DNA of 64,000 bases. It comes from Methanobrevibacter sp. Its GTDB lineage: Archaea > Methanobacteriota > Methanobacteria > Methanobacteriales > Methanobacteriaceae. Each line of letters begins with the position of its first letter. Position 1 is the stretch's first letter. Shown here piece after piece: positions 1 through 8,988 of this stretch. The notes below the pieces were generated by a model. That model was given only the letters and a program-made list of their open reading frames with translations. It did not search any database and was not told where the DNA came from. The stretch is taken from positions 54,294 through 118,293 of the forward strand of contig NZ_JAUNXI010000002.1 of NCBI RefSeq assembly GCF_030539875.1. The letters run 5' to 3'. The position numbers and the translations under genes are program-made.

Positions 1-43
1 GGATCCGCAGTCCCATGTGTTATCCAAACTACACCACCAGGGC
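1..43 (-). tRNA. tRNA-Arg (anticodon GCG), 3' part cut by window edge
   Basis: Read on the minus strand, the first 43 bases fold as the 5' half of a tRNA: acceptor strand GCCCTGG, then TG, a D arm closed by GTG/CAC around a TAGTTTGGATAA loop, A26, anticodon strand TGGGA and the seven-base loop CTGCGGA, which puts GCG at positions 34-36 (arginine, CGC/CGU codons). The 3' anticodon strand begins TCC at base 1 and the T arm and acceptor 3' strand lie outside the window, so the gene is incomplete here. The identity rests on the 5' half alone. Confidence 0.8.
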
Positions 44-94
44 TAAATAAAATAAGATAACATCTAACTATTTGCTTTTAATAGTATTTAATAA

Positions 95-532
95 TTACCA
101 TACCGATAAGGTATATGAATACTTGCCATATTCTCTTGTAGCTACTGAAACGTTATCTGCCTTAGCGTAATCTCCTGATTGAGATAATATTTCACCTTTT
201 AATACGTTATTCTCACTAAATCTGTAATTATTTAAATCAAAGCTTTTAAATTTTTCTTTGGAAATTCCTGAAACTTCCTTAATTGATTTTTTTGAATTAT
301 TATTTTTTTCCAGGGTTTTAGAAATAGACCCAAGAAATGACCTGTCGGTGAAATTCACTTTCCCACTTAAAATTTCCATTATATCCTGAGCATTTCTGAT
401 GTTATGTGAATCATAAGAATAATCTGGACCAGGAATAGAAATGGCCGCATTCACAATTAAAAATACAATCAAAAGTAGAATTACGGCAAGAACAGCATCA
501 ATAATGTAGAAATATCCTTTTTCATCTAACAT
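95..532 (-). CDS. Small pilin-like membrane-anchored protein (145 aa)
   Basis: The protein begins with the short charged segment MLDEKG followed by one long hydrophobic helix (about residues 7-31, YFYIIDAVLAVILLLIVFLI) and a hydrophilic remainder of about 110 residues. A short charged leader ending in KG directly before a hydrophobic stretch is the layout of class III (type IV pilin-like) signal peptides in archaea, but the usual Q-x-S-x-E start of the mature part is absent (an Asp sits at position 6 after KG). It lies between the AIR synthase-like gene and the tRNA-Arg on the same strand, and no clear ribosome-binding site precedes the ATG. It could equally be a simple N-terminally anchored protein; function not recognised. 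Confidence 0.6.
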   Translation of the reverse strand: MLDEKGYFYIIDAVLAVILLLIVFLIVNAAISIPGPDYSYDSHNIRNAQDIMEILSGKVNFTDRSFLGSISKTLEKNNNSKKSIKEVSGISKEKFKSFDLNNYRFSENNVLKGEILSQSGDYAKADNVSVATREYGKYSYTLSVW

Positions 533-583
533 GAATGAAAATAGAATTTTGAAATATTAAAAAAATAGGGAAGAGTGCAAATA

Positions 584-1948
584 TTAATTTGCACGAATAT
601 GATTAATCACTTTTTCTTTTTTAGCAATAGCTGCATCAGAAGCCTTTTGAACTTTTTCTTTCATCTCTTCAAAGTCTTCAGGAGTTGTCTCGCCAACCAA
701 CTTTTTAATTTTAGTATATGCTGCTTCTCTGAATAATGGAACGAGTTTTTCCTCACTGGAGTCTTCTTTAATTAAAATCGGTTCGCCAGAATTATTAACA
801 ACACCTATTTCAGATATTGCCACATTATATTTGGAAACGGCCTTTTTGATATCGCCGATAATTTCCGGAGGTGCTATTAACATTAATGAATCGGTTGAAA
901 CACCTAAAGGATCAATGTTTAAAGTTTCAAGCATATTTAATACATTTGGAGCAACCATGTCCCTGATTTCTTTTTCATAAAACTCCAATCCGACACCGGT
1001 CGTATTTGATATTTCATGAGCATCTCCTCTAAGCCCCCCATTTGTCACATCAGTCATTGCATGAATATCCTTTACCAAATCTGCTTCAAATAGAGCATGT
1101 GATGCCTGAACAAAGTTTACATTCATAGTATCCCATACAACATCAAAAAATCCATTGTATAGAGCAGTTGTTGTAATAGTTCCTCCACCGGAACCTTCAG
1201 TTAAAAGAATAACGTCCCCTTCCGTTGCTCCTTTCCTTGCAGTTGGAGGATAGTTTGAAACACCAACACTTCCCACGGCAGAAACAAATCTATCACCTAA
1301 AACCATGTCACCGCCGACACGCAATGTGCTTCCGGCCACAATAGGAACATCGACCAGTTCGGATACTGCCGCAACACCTGCTGTAAAGTCAAATATTTTA
1401 GCAACATCCCCGTCATCAGCCAAATGAACATCACTTAAAATTGCAACAGGATCTGCACCCATAACACAAACATCCCTAAGTGTTGCTCTTGTTACGTGAA
1501 AACCTCCTAAAAATGGATATTCGCTTAAACGTGAATGGATTCCATCAACAGCTGTCGTAATATAAACTTCATCATTGTTTGCTTTGGCTTTAACAACCCC
1601 TCCATCATCCTGTTCTGACGGATTTACAAGTGATGCTGTGTTGGTTGAAGAAACTATTTCTGCAATTTTTCTGTGAACAAAAAAGTCACCGGCTCCACGG
1701 GACCCTACTCCCATTTCACCCATTAAAACATCCGCCTTGTTAACATTGGCTATTTCTTTTAAAAATTCATCATTGCTTTCCTGCAATTTAAGAGTTGTTG
1801 AAACCTCATCAATAACAGCTTTTGCCATTTCAACAGAGTTTTCTTCAGAAATTTTCTTATATTCCCTAATTCTTACAGATAAAATACTCGCTAACTCATC
1901 ATAATCATAATCATTAATTCTAGACCTTACAAAACCTTCAATATCCAT
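584..1948 (-). CDS. AIR synthase-related (PurM/HypE/SelD-like) protein
   Basis: 454 residues. The central part carries features of the PurM/HypE/SelD/ThiL ATP-binding fold: an N-terminal half with a glycine- and Asp-rich stretch (GGFHVTRATLRDVCVMGADPVA, about residues 148-169) and a second half with AMTDVTNGGLRGDAHEI, the metal/phosphate-binding signature region of AIR synthase C-terminal domains. Methanogens encode several such paralogues (HypE-like, methanogenesis marker 2); this one is longer than the 320-350 residues of HypE, with an N-terminal helical extension of about 85 residues. The substrate is unknown. It follows hisH by two bases, with GGAG inside the end of hisH as its ribosome-binding site, so it is co-translated with hisH and cfbD. 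I infer an ATP-dependent phosphorylation or activation step but cannot name it. Confidence 0.8.
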   Translation of the reverse strand: MDIEGFVRSRINDYDYDELASILSVRIREYKKISEENSVEMAKAVIDEVSTTLKLQESNDEFLKEIANVNKADVLMGEMGVGSRGAGDFFVHRKIAEIVSSTNTASLVNPSEQDDGGVVKAKANNDEVYITTAVDGIHSRLSEYPFLGGFHVTRATLRDVCVMGADPVAILSDVHLADDGDVAKIFDFTAGVAAVSELVDVPIVAGSTLRVGGDMVLGDRFVSAVGSVGVSNYPPTARKGATEGDVILLTEGSGGGTITTTALYNGFFDVVWDTMNVNFVQASHALFEADLVKDIHAMTDVTNGGLRGDAHEISNTTGVGLEFYEKEIRDMVAPNVLNMLETLNIDPLGVSTDSLMLIAPPEIIGDIKKAVSKYNVAISEIGVVNNSGEPILIKEDSSEEKLVPLFREAAYTKIKKLVGETTPEDFEEMKEKVQKASDAAIAKKEKVINHIRAN

Positions 1949-1950
1949 GG

Positions 1951-2547
1951 TTATATCTCCAAATTAGTAAAATTCTTTAAAATTTTAAGACCAGCACTTC
2001 CACTTTTTTCTGGGTGGAACTGTGTTGAAAACAAGTTGTTCTGACTTAAACTAGCTACAATGTCTCCACCATAGTCACAAATACCTGCAATGATGCTTTC
2101 ATCATCCGGAACAACATGATAAGAGTGTACAAAATAGAAAAATTCACCATCGGTTCCCTCCAATATTGGAGAATCATTAACTACCTTCAACTTATTCCAG
2201 CCCATATGAGGAATCTTAACATCCCCTGACAATAACTTGACATGACCTTTAAATAAATCCAGTCCTTTAATACCAATTGCTTCTTCACTTGAACTCATTA
2301 AAACTTGTTGGCCAAGACAAATTCCTAAAAACGGTTTGTCATCTGCAACATGTTCATGAATTACACCTTCAAATGGTCTTAAATTTTCCATTGCGCTTCC
2401 AAATGCACCTACACCCGGCAAAACCAGATAGTCACTATCTGAAATGACCTCCTCATCATCTGTAATCTGGTAATCAACGCCAATTTTTTTAAATCCGTTT
2501 GAAATACTTTTTAAATTTCCGCTTTTATAATCAATAATCGTAATCAT
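1951..2547 (-). CDS. hisH: Imidazole glycerol phosphate synthase, glutamine amidotransferase subunit HisH
   Basis: Class I glutamine amidotransferase that supplies ammonia to HisF in histidine biosynthesis. The sequence shows the oxyanion motif LPGVGAFG (about residues 43-50), the nucleophile elbow GICLGQQ with the catalytic Cys near residue 77, and FHPEKSG near the C-terminus with catalytic His178 and Glu180. The start chosen is the ATG of [11 protein letters not shown], which overlaps the cfbD stop codon by four bases (ATGA); an in-frame ATG four codons upstream adds the non-family residues MVGR. About 198 residues is the usual length. hisF is not in this window. Its location inside a cfbD-hisH-AIR synthase-like operon is unusual for a histidine gene. 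Confidence 0.95.
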   Translation of the reverse strand: MITIIDYKSGNLKSISNGFKKIGVDYQITDDEEVISDSDYLVLPGVGAFGSAMENLRPFEGVIHEHVADDKPFLGICLGQQVLMSSSEEAIGIKGLDLFKGHVKLLSGDVKIPHMGWNKLKVVNDSPILEGTDGEFFYFVHSYHVVPDDESIIAGICDYGGDIVASLSQNNLFSTQFHPEKSGSAGLKILKNFTNLEI

Positions 2548-3614
2548 TCGTCCAACCATCCAATTGTTGATCTAATCATACCACCAAAGTCAGAAAATAC
2601 AATTTCATCAGTTCCTAGAGTTTTTGAGTGTGCATCGAGTTCTGCAACAACATGAGTAAATCCCAATTCTTTTAAAGGTTCCACTAAACGAGGCCCGTCA
2701 GTAATTGCAATGGATTCTGTGTCAAATTCTTCAATCGGAAATGCATGAGGAACGCCAAATACAACAATCAAATCCAAATCCTTATCTTTTAAGTATTCAG
2801 CCGCAATATTTCCTGTAATCGGATATTCATCAAGCCCGCCAGTAATATAATCAATATCCATTGGCAAGGCCTCCTTGATATTTCTTGCATGACCTCTGAT
2901 TCTTTCAAGACCAATATTTTCATCAAGATTTGCAACAATAATAGGTTTATTATCCCCAATTTCTTTATAATCAAAATTGATAATATCTGCAAATAAAAAT
3001 GAAGTTTCTTTTTTGGCGTTGTGAACAAAAGCTACATTTTTACCATCCCTAATAGCTTCGACGACGATTTTAGCAACTTTTTCTTTGGAGTCGCCAAAGT
3101 CAGGTTTAATGTATTTCCCTTGTGCCATTCCACGAGTTTTTTCAACTTCAGTAGCTTTTTCAAGCATTCTAATTTGTCTATCAGCTTCTTCCTGTAGGAT
3201 AACACCACATTCTACTGCCGATTCTAAAACCATAATTGCACCAACAGTATTATCCCCTTCACCAGATCCTCCGTGAGATTCAACAGGTATGACAGTACAT
3301 GGCAAATCAGCATTAGAAATAGCTTCTTTTAAATCTTCACCAATAATCATACTTGCACAAGTGCCTACAACACCCATTAAATCTGGATTGAACATGTCAT
3401 AAGCTTTAATTAAAGTTTCTTCAAGCTTTTCGCCGGCTCCTAAAATAAAATCATTTTCAGCCATTGCAGTTGTTAAGACTCTCACCCCGTCACTTTCTAA
3501 AAGTCTTCCTGTTCTAAAACAACAACCATTAGGCCCGTGCATAATTATAACATCAACATTCATGTCTCTTAAAGTATAAAGAGATGCTGCAATTGGACTT
3601 GGTCTTGGATGCAT
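2544..3614 (-). CDS. cfbD: Ni-sirohydrochlorin a,c-diamide reductive cyclase catalytic subunit CfbD
   Basis: Nitrogenase-like (NifD/NflD-type) protein of coenzyme F430 biosynthesis; with the reductase CfbC it reduces and cyclises Ni-sirohydrochlorin a,c-diamide, giving the corphin ring used by methyl-coenzyme M reductase. Visible features are the N-terminal [16 protein letters not shown], the cysteine-containing [11 protein letters not shown], and [15 protein letters not shown], the nitrogenase-type positions for iron-sulfur ligands. Length is 356 residues from the ATG of MHPRPSP. This start is preceded by AGGTGA at a spacing of five; the ATG ten codons upstream lies before that site and is rejected. 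cfbC is not in the window. The four-base overlap with hisH implies co-translation. Confidence 0.93.
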   Translation of the reverse strand: MHPRPSPIAASLYTLRDMNVDVIIMHGPNGCCFRTGRLLESDGVRVLTTAMAENDFILGAGEKLEETLIKAYDMFNPDLMGVVGTCASMIIGEDLKEAISNADLPCTVIPVESHGGSGEGDNTVGAIMVLESAVECGVILQEEADRQIRMLEKATEVEKTRGMAQGKYIKPDFGDSKEKVAKIVVEAIRDGKNVAFVHNAKKETSFLFADIINFDYKEIGDNKPIIVANLDENIGLERIRGHARNIKEALPMDIDYITGGLDEYPITGNIAAEYLKDKDLDLIVVFGVPHAFPIEEFDTESIAITDGPRLVEPLKELGFTHVVAELDAHSKTLGTDEIVFSDFGGMIRSTIGWLDE

Positions 3615-3703
3615 ATCTTTTTCACCTAATAATAAATTTAACAAATAATTATTTAAAATTCTTAATTAATATAATTATACAATTGACAGAAAAGGGATTT
3701 AAT

Positions 3704-4102
3704 ATGAAACTTGACAAAAAAATTTTAGAGGAAAAAATCAGGCAGTATAGGGAATCTAAAAGCTGTTCTGAATCAACATTAACAGGCCTGTGTGAAGTGG
3801 CGGAACTCCCTATAAGTCAGGGCGAAATGACCACAATAGCTTGCGGGTTTGCAGGAGGAATCGGAGGAACATTTGATGAAGGAACATGCGGTGCCCTTAC
3901 CGGTGCTTTAATGGCAAACGGATTGGCTTTAGATGACTGTGAAAAAATAAAAAATAATGCAAAAGAAATATTCAAGACATTTAAAGAAGAATATGGAAGC
4001 GTGTGCTGCGGTACAATAACCAGCAATGGAGAAGATAAATCCCAATGCGTTGACTGCTGTGTATTCATTGCAAATAAGCTTGCAGATTTGTGGGGCGAAT
4101 AA
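3704..4102 (+). CDS. C_GCAxxG_C_C family redox-active-type protein
   Basis: 132 residues with the family's cysteine pattern: an early Cys in SCSESTLTGLCE, then CGFAGGIGGTFDEGTCGALTGALMA (residues about 47-71, the C-GCAxxG-type core) and a C-terminal pair of clusters, VCCGTITS and CVDCCVF. Members are thought to be redox or metal-binding proteins and are common in anaerobes; the biochemical role is not established. The start is the ATG of MKLDKKILE with AAAGGGA five to ten bases upstream; an upstream in-frame ATG would add about 40 residues that read as noncoding AT-rich sequence over the promoter of cfbD. Transcribed divergently from cfbD. Confidence 0.88.
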   Translation: MKLDKKILEEKIRQYRESKSCSESTLTGLCEVAELPISQGEMTTIACGFAGGIGGTFDEGTCGALTGALMANGLALDDCEKIKNNAKEIFKTFKEEYGSVCCGTITSNGEDKSQCVDCCVFIANKLADLWGE

Positions 4103-4198
4103 GAAAAACCTCCATAATGATTAAATAATGCAACAAATACTATTTTCTATAAGTTTTCTAATATAAGTTTTAAAAGTGTAGTTTTCAATTTTTTTAAA

Positions 4199-4229
4199 TT
4201 GCACATTGATTTAAAAAAGCAATGTGTAA
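4199..4229. repeat. Stem-loop between C_GCAxxG gene and TPR gene
   Basis: TTGCACATTG (4199-4208) and CAATGTGTAA (4220-4229) form a ten-base-pair stem with one G-T pair and an 11-base A-rich loop. There is no T-tract directly after the + strand arm, so it is not a standard intrinsic terminator; it may be an RNA structure at the 3' end of the upstream transcript or an operator. Confidence 0.45.
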
Positions 4230-4298
4230 TAACATAATTTTTAATGATATTTTGAATATTTTATACAAAAGCTGTTGAAAATATCCAATAATTACAGA

Positions 4299-4308
4299 TT
4301 TATAAATA
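4299..4308 (+). promoter_or_regulatory. TATA box for TPR/cold-shock gene
   Basis: TTTATAAATA lies about 46 bases before the chosen ATG (4355). An archaeal TATA box about 25 bases before the transcription start would give a short leader that contains the AGG ribosome-binding motif at 4341. Confidence 0.5.
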
Positions 4309-4354
4309 GGATGAAGTTAATAACAAAATATATATAACATAGGATGTGTTATTT

Positions 4355-5536
4355 ATGGATGCCGTTACCAAAGAAAAATTGAAATTAGCTCAAAGATTCA
4401 GAAAAGAAAACCGGAATGATGAAGCAGAAGATATTTTCAGAGAATTTTGGCAAACTTCACCTAAAGATTTCTCTGAATTTAATAAAACTACTTTTAGTTG
4501 GATTTTATACAACAAATACATTAAAAATAATGAAAATATTGATGAAATTGTTGAAAATGGAGAGTTAATTACAAAGCTTAAAAAACAAGAAGACCAAACA
4601 AAAAACAGCAAATATCCATGCCCATACACTTTGGCTGTTTTAAAAGTCCTTGAAGCATTAAATAAAAATAATGACTTTGAAGAAGTGATGATGTGGGCCG
4701 AAACACTTAATCCTGATTATTTAAGTTCAAAAGCCATTGATTTTAATGGTAGAAAATACCCTTCCAATAAAGAGAAATATTACAGTCAATTAACCAAAGC
4801 TCTTTTAAAGCTTGATGATGTTGATGCCTGTTATGAATTATCAAAAGAGGCACTCCAATTAGATGAGTTAACTGATGAGATTTGGTTTAAATGGAGATTG
4901 GCAAAGTGTGCAAATGAAATTGGAGAATATGACGAGGCAATCGGATATCTTAAAGAAATTATAACCAAAAAGCAAGATTGGTATATTAAAGCTGAAATTG
5001 CAAATAGCTATTATTTCAAAGGAGATTTTGAAAACTCATTATCTTATGCAATTGATGCTGCTCTAACCACTGCTCCAAGTGAAAGTAAAGTAAACGTTTA
5101 TTCATTGATTGCTGATTTAATTGAAGATGAATATCCCGAAGAGGCCATGCAGAACAGATATTTGGAATACAGCATTAGACTTAAAAAACAATGGAAAATC
5201 GATGACAGGCTAACTGAAAAAATTGAAAATGCAGGTCTCGATACTGAAAATAAGGAATATCTAAAAATTGAAAACAATCTTAAAAATTTCTGGAATGATT
5301 TAAAATATAAAAATCAGGAAATCCATTATGGAATAATAAGTAAAATATTGCCTCATGGAAAAGCAGGATTCATCCAAAGTGAAGAGGGCAACTCTTATTT
5401 CTTTAAAAAATATGAATTTAAAGGGAATATGAATCAGTTTAGAGAAATGACAAGCGTTAGTTTCTACCTTAAAGAAGGATATGACAAATCCAAAAACGAA
5501 GTAAAAATGAATGCCGTAAACATCAATACCATTTAA
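4355..5536 (+). CDS. TPR-repeat protein with C-terminal cold-shock-like domain
   Basis: About 393 residues. Residues 1 to about 300 are helical, with recognisable tetratricopeptide units, for example the stretch around WFKWRLAKCANEIGEYDEAIGYLKEII and the following AEIANSYYFKGDFENSLSYA. The last ~70 residues read as an S1/cold-shock-type beta barrel: HYGIISKILPHGKAGFIQ, then NSYFFKKYEF, V-S-F, K-N-E-V and MNAVNI, matching the G-x-I...GFI...FF...V-F...A-N-I layout of cold-shock domains. I infer an RNA-linked adaptor, TPRs for protein contacts and the barrel for nucleic acid. Start: an in-frame GTG at 4346 is only three codons earlier, but ATG 4355 is better spaced from AGG at 4341. Confidence 0.8.
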   Translation: MDAVTKEKLKLAQRFRKENRNDEAEDIFREFWQTSPKDFSEFNKTTFSWILYNKYIKNNENIDEIVENGELITKLKKQEDQTKNSKYPCPYTLAVLKVLEALNKNNDFEEVMMWAETLNPDYLSSKAIDFNGRKYPSNKEKYYSQLTKALLKLDDVDACYELSKEALQLDELTDEIWFKWRLAKCANEIGEYDEAIGYLKEIITKKQDWYIKAEIANSYYFKGDFENSLSYAIDAALTTAPSESKVNVYSLIADLIEDEYPEEAMQNRYLEYSIRLKKQWKIDDRLTEKIENAGLDTENKEYLKIENNLKNFWNDLKYKNQEIHYGIISKILPHGKAGFIQSEEGNSYFFKKYEFKGNMNQFREMTSVSFYLKEGYDKSKNEVKMNAVNINTI

Positions 5537-6207
5537 GAATGTACTGTTTGTCTAAAAAAACAAATAGATAATGCAAAAATAGATTATGCTGAAGATTACT
5601 GCAGTACCCATAACGATAGCATATATATGCTTAAAGCTTATAAATTAAATCTGAAAAGTGGTTTTGTGTTTTTATATTTAATTATAATTTTTATAACACT
5701 TTTAATTCCAGTTATAATTTATTTAATGTACGGTCGTGAAGAATTCCATGAAACCGGCATAATCTATCAAGGGAATTGCCAACACATGACAATCCAGTAA
5801 TTGTTAATGCAATATGTTGTGATGATGAAATCATAGTTGGAATACCCCATTTGTATGGATTTAATGCCGGAATGTATGAATTAGTTCGAAAAGGTTTTTT
5901 GGAGTTTGTCGAATATGAGAAAAATATTATTTTTAAAATTAATTATAAATATCTTGAGCTTCACAAATCCGAATTATCAAGCTTTGAAATAGAAATGATA
6001 GAAATATTTGAAGAATTTGGTGAAAACTGCATTGTTCAGTTTGAAAATGTTAAGAAAAATCAATTCCAAATTCACTTTAGAAGTTGGCAGTTATCAGTAT
6101 ATAACTATTTAAATGACACCAATGAATTAAAAAAATATTACATATCCAAAGGTACAGATATCGCATTAGGAGAAATGAACAGGACGGCACCTCCAAAGTT
6201 ATTCTAG
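5537..6207 (+). pseudogene. Decayed DUF2207-type membrane protein
   Basis: Two reading frames join into one protein-like sequence. The first (ATG at 5627, stop at 5798-5800) encodes LNLKSGFVFLYLIIIFITLL, a transmembrane helix, then YGREEFHETGIIYQG. At about 5775 the frame must shift, after which the second frame reads LPTHDNPVIVNAICCDDEI and continues to the TAG at 6205-6207. In DUF2207 membrane proteins a TM helix, an R-E-rich YGRE segment and a P-T-x-D-x-P-x-x-V-N-A-I motif occur in this order and one frame. The usual large N-terminal domain and the later TM helices are missing. The open frame can be extended back to 5537, right after the stop of the TPR gene. The gene appears truncated at both ends and frameshifted; a sequencing error at the joint cannot be excluded. 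Confidence 0.7.
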
Positions 6208-6323
6208 TCAGAAATGGGCAAATTAATGGATTAATAAAAAGTTTAAACTGAAAATCTAAACTCCATCAAAAATAAACAATAAAAGCAAAGATTAAAATGC
6301 CGCAGGATAATTAATTAATCTGA

Positions 6324-6638
6324 TTATTCTGCATCTTCATCTAAAGTTTCTAAAAGAAAACTTACCGGCCTAAATCCGTCATTACATGAAATCATTGCAG
6401 ATTTTTTATTCTTCATCCAACCATCATAAAAATCACTGGCTCCGTTAGCTAGAGCCATTACAAAAGGTGAAAGACTCTCCCATGCACTATCACAGAAATT
6501 ATCCGGTTTTAACCAACCGTTTGCAATGAAAACTTGCCCTTCTTCAACATCACATTCATGTTCCAGAGGATTTTCATATTCCTCAATTAAATCATCATGC
6601 CTAACTTTTCTCATGACTGTAATCCTTACCTTTTTCAT
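6324..6638 (-). CDS. TIGR04076 family protein
   Basis: 104 residues of a small conserved family of unknown function found in anaerobic bacteria and archaea. Recognisable segments are KKVRITVMRKVRHDDLIEEY, FIANGWLKPDNFCDSAWESL, SPFVMALANGASDFYDGWM and a C-terminal CNDGFRPVSF. The start is the ATG of MKKVRIT: it is preceded by GGGGA at seven bases, while the ATG 14 codons upstream has no such site and would translate that GGGGA as coding sequence. It faces the decayed DUF2207 gene tail to tail. Confidence 0.85.
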   Translation of the reverse strand: MKKVRITVMRKVRHDDLIEEYENPLEHECDVEEGQVFIANGWLKPDNFCDSAWESLSPFVMALANGASDFYDGWMKNKKSAMISCNDGFRPVSFLLETLDEDAE

Positions 6639-6847
6639 GACAAATCCCCGTTTGCCTTTAATATTTTTTATATTCGGCATTGCATCTCATAATTCTTATC
6701 ATGACATGATTTAATCCGTTGCTGAAATTTAACTTTAAATCTTTTTGCCTTCTTTTTAAAAATTTAAGAAAAGTTTCAGTTGTAGGTAAAACTCTTTTTA
6801 AAATAGAAAAAATGAAGTATACTTAAAATATTTTCCTAAAAAAGAAT

Positions 6848-8038
6848 TTAACCTCTTGTTACAATACTGATTATATCCCCGTCTTTTAGTTCATAATCAC
6901 TAGCTACACGCATTTTTTTTCTTGCATCAACTGCATGCATGAATTTATCACCAATATCAGTGTGTACAATGTATGCAAGTTCCCTTGGAGTTGTTCCGCT
7001 TGGAACTAAAAAACCATCCGGCAAAACATTGCCTTTTTGATCTGTGTATTTGTTTTCGTCCTGAACTGGATAAACAACTATTCTATTCAATAATTCGAAA
7101 ATACCATAATTTAGAGCATCCTGAACTCCAGTACTTCCATATTTATCTAAAATGCTGGTTTGAATATATTCAAGTGCTTTAAGCTGATTAGGATTTAACT
7201 TATCAGACTGTAAAATTTCAAAATGGTCATCACCTGAAACATATGAAATTAAACCTGCTTCTGCTGCTTTAACAAGTGCTATTTCAGATTCTGCTGAAGT
7301 CGGAATCACATTAGGATATTTTTCTTTAATTCTTTCAATATTTTTAGCTGAGGTTGGCAGATCTGCTTTGTTTGCAATAATCATCATTGGTTTGGCAATT
7401 TTTAAAATATTCCTTGTTAAGTCAATTAAATCTTGTTCTTCCCATTTATTATAATCAGGTTCAATATTTCTTTTAGCCTCAATAATATCTTCAATAGCTA
7501 TTCCAGTACCTGACAGTTGGTCAAATAATACTTTTGCAATATCCAAATGTTCTGCACCAACCTTTCTTACAAGCCTTACCCAATTTCTTGATAAAATTCC
7601 ATACATCCACATTACAATTTCCTCTTCCAAAAATTGAATGTCTTCTAATGGATCATGACTTCCGGCATCAACAGGATTTCCTTCAATATCTGTTGAACCT
7701 GAAGCATCGATAACATGGATAAATACTTTAGCTTGCATTAAATCATCTAAAAATTTGTTACCTAATCCTTTTCCTTCATGAGCCCCAGGAACTAGTCCCG
7801 CAACATCAATTAATTCAATAGGCAACAATCTTTTCCCATCTATACAGATTGAATTGTGAGGATTACAGGTAACTTCTAACTCTTTACATGGACAATCCTT
7901 AATTACATGAGCAACAGCTTTATTGGCATCGATTGTTGTAAATGGATAATTCGCCATTTCTACTGCAGATGCTGTTGCTGAATTAAAAAAAGAGGATTTT
8001 CCTACATTCGGTTTTCCACAAACTGCAATTTGAAGCAT
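6848..8038 (-). CDS. YchF-related GTPase with TGS domain
   Basis: Obg/YchF-family P-loop GTPase of about 396 residues, an archaeal form thought to act with ribosomes. G1 is GKPNVGKSS near residue 8, G3 is [18 protein letters not shown]4 is ANKAD and the C-terminal ~70 residues ([25 protein letters not shown] through [11 protein letters not shown]) are a TGS domain. The intact NKAD motif predicts guanine specificity, unlike bacterial YchF, which has a changed G4 and prefers ATP. An insertion with several Cys ([17 protein letters not shown]) follows the switch I region, as is typical for the archaeal subgroup. Start taken at MLQIAVCG; an in-frame ATG three codons earlier is possible. Confidence 0.92.
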   Translation of the reverse strand: MLQIAVCGKPNVGKSSFFNSATASAVEMANYPFTTIDANKAVAHVIKDCPCKELEVTCNPHNSICIDGKRLLPIELIDVAGLVPGAHEGKGLGNKFLDDLMQAKVFIHVIDASGSTDIEGNPVDAGSHDPLEDIQFLEEEIVMWMYGILSRNWVRLVRKVGAEHLDIAKVLFDQLSGTGIAIEDIIEAKRNIEPDYNKWEEQDLIDLTRNILKIAKPMMIIANKADLPTSAKNIERIKEKYPNVIPTSAESEIALVKAAEAGLISYVSGDDHFEILQSDKLNPNQLKALEYIQTSILDKYGSTGVQDALNYGIFELLNRIVVYPVQDENKYTDQKGNVLPDGFLVPSGTTPRELAYIVHTDIGDKFMHAVDARKKMRVASDYELKDGDIISIVTRG

Positions 8039-8084
8039 AATAATCACTTAATAATTAATAACATCTTAATGTTTGTATTTAAAA

Positions 8085-8093
8085 TTATAAATA
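8085..8093 (+). promoter_or_regulatory. TATA box; predicted leaderless transcript
   Basis: TTATAAATA is centred about 30 bases before the ATG at 8119. With the usual archaeal 22-27 base offset the transcript would begin at or just before that ATG, and no Shine-Dalgarno motif lies between them. Confidence 0.45.
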
Positions 8094-8118
8094 GTTTCAG
8101 AGTGCAATATACTATTCA

Positions 8119-8988
8119 ATGAATAATGATGATATTGACCGCCCGCAGGCTATGAAAATCCGTCAAGGAATTCAGGACGCAATAACCTATTCCCTTCCGG
8201 ATAAAAAGTTTAAACCTGAAAAAATCGATTTAGTGGAAATTGATTTGGAAGTGGACAATCTCGGTTGGAATTTTCATAATTTCAGGGTTTTGAATTTAAC
8301 GGACATTCATTTAGGCCAATGGATTAATCCGGAATACCTTGATGAACTTGTCAATTATGTCAATAGCTTAAATATCGATTTAATTACATTGACCGGAGAT
8401 TATTTTTCATATGTGACAGATGGCTATGAAAAATCCTTAGAAAATTCATTTAAAAAATTAAAGGCAAAAAATGGCAAATTTGGCGTTTTGGGAAATCATG
8501 ACCATTGGATGGGTGCTTCAAAGGTCAGAAGAATTTTTAAAGAGTCAGAAGTTGTGGATTTAAGCAATGATGTCCACACCCTTGAAAAAAATGGTGATTT
8601 TTTAAACATGTGTGGTGTTGATTCCTGTACTGTTTGTGCAGATAATCTGAATAAGGTAATATCTAAAATAAAAGATGATACTCCAAGCATTTTGCTTTCC
8701 CACGAACCGGATTTTGCAACAGAATCATCCAAAACAAATAAATTTGATCTGCAAATTTCAGGCCATTCACATGGAGGGCAGTTCATAATTCCAAAAGTTG
8801 AAACAACACCTTTTAGAGGTCCGAACTCTAGAAAATTCCCTGTTGGCCTTTATAAAGTTGGAAATATGATGCAATATACAAGTAAAGGACTTGGAACCAA
8901 TTCGTTTAGAATGAGGATTAACTGTAAACCTGAAATTACAATAATCACATTAAAAACAAATAAAAAGCAGAAAATAGAGATAGAATGA
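8119..8988 (+). CDS. Calcineurin-like metallophosphoesterase
   Basis: 289-residue phosphoesterase with all the metal-site motifs of the family: D-x-H in NLTDIHLGQ (Asp62, His64), GD in LTGDYF (Asp94), GNHDHW (Asn126, His127), a histidine in LLSHEPD (His195) and GHSHGGQ (215-221). It is closest in layout to YkuE-type enzymes, which act at membranes on lipid-linked or phosphodiester substrates, but it has no signal peptide or TM helix. The stop overlaps the start of the next gene by four bases (ATGA), so the two products are probably made together and act on related substrates. Confidence 0.88.
   Translation: MNNDDIDRPQAMKIRQGIQDAITYSLPDKKFKPEKIDLVEIDLEVDNLGWNFHNFRVLNLTDIHLGQWINPEYLDELVNYVNSLNIDLITLTGDYFSYVTDGYEKSLENSFKKLKAKNGKFGVLGNHDHWMGASKVRRIFKESEVVDLSNDVHTLEKNGDFLNMCGVDSCTVCADNLNKVISKIKDDTPSILLSHEPDFATESSKTNKFDLQISGHSHGGQFIIPKVETTPFRGPNSRKFPVGLYKVGNMMQYTSKGLGTNSFRMRINCKPEITIITLKTNKKQKIEIE

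Noticed and set aside
3584..3703. Longer start for the C_GCAxxG gene
   Set aside because: The extra residues are AT-rich and hydrophobic, run through the start region of divergent cfbD, and AAAGGGA precedes ATG 3704 instead.
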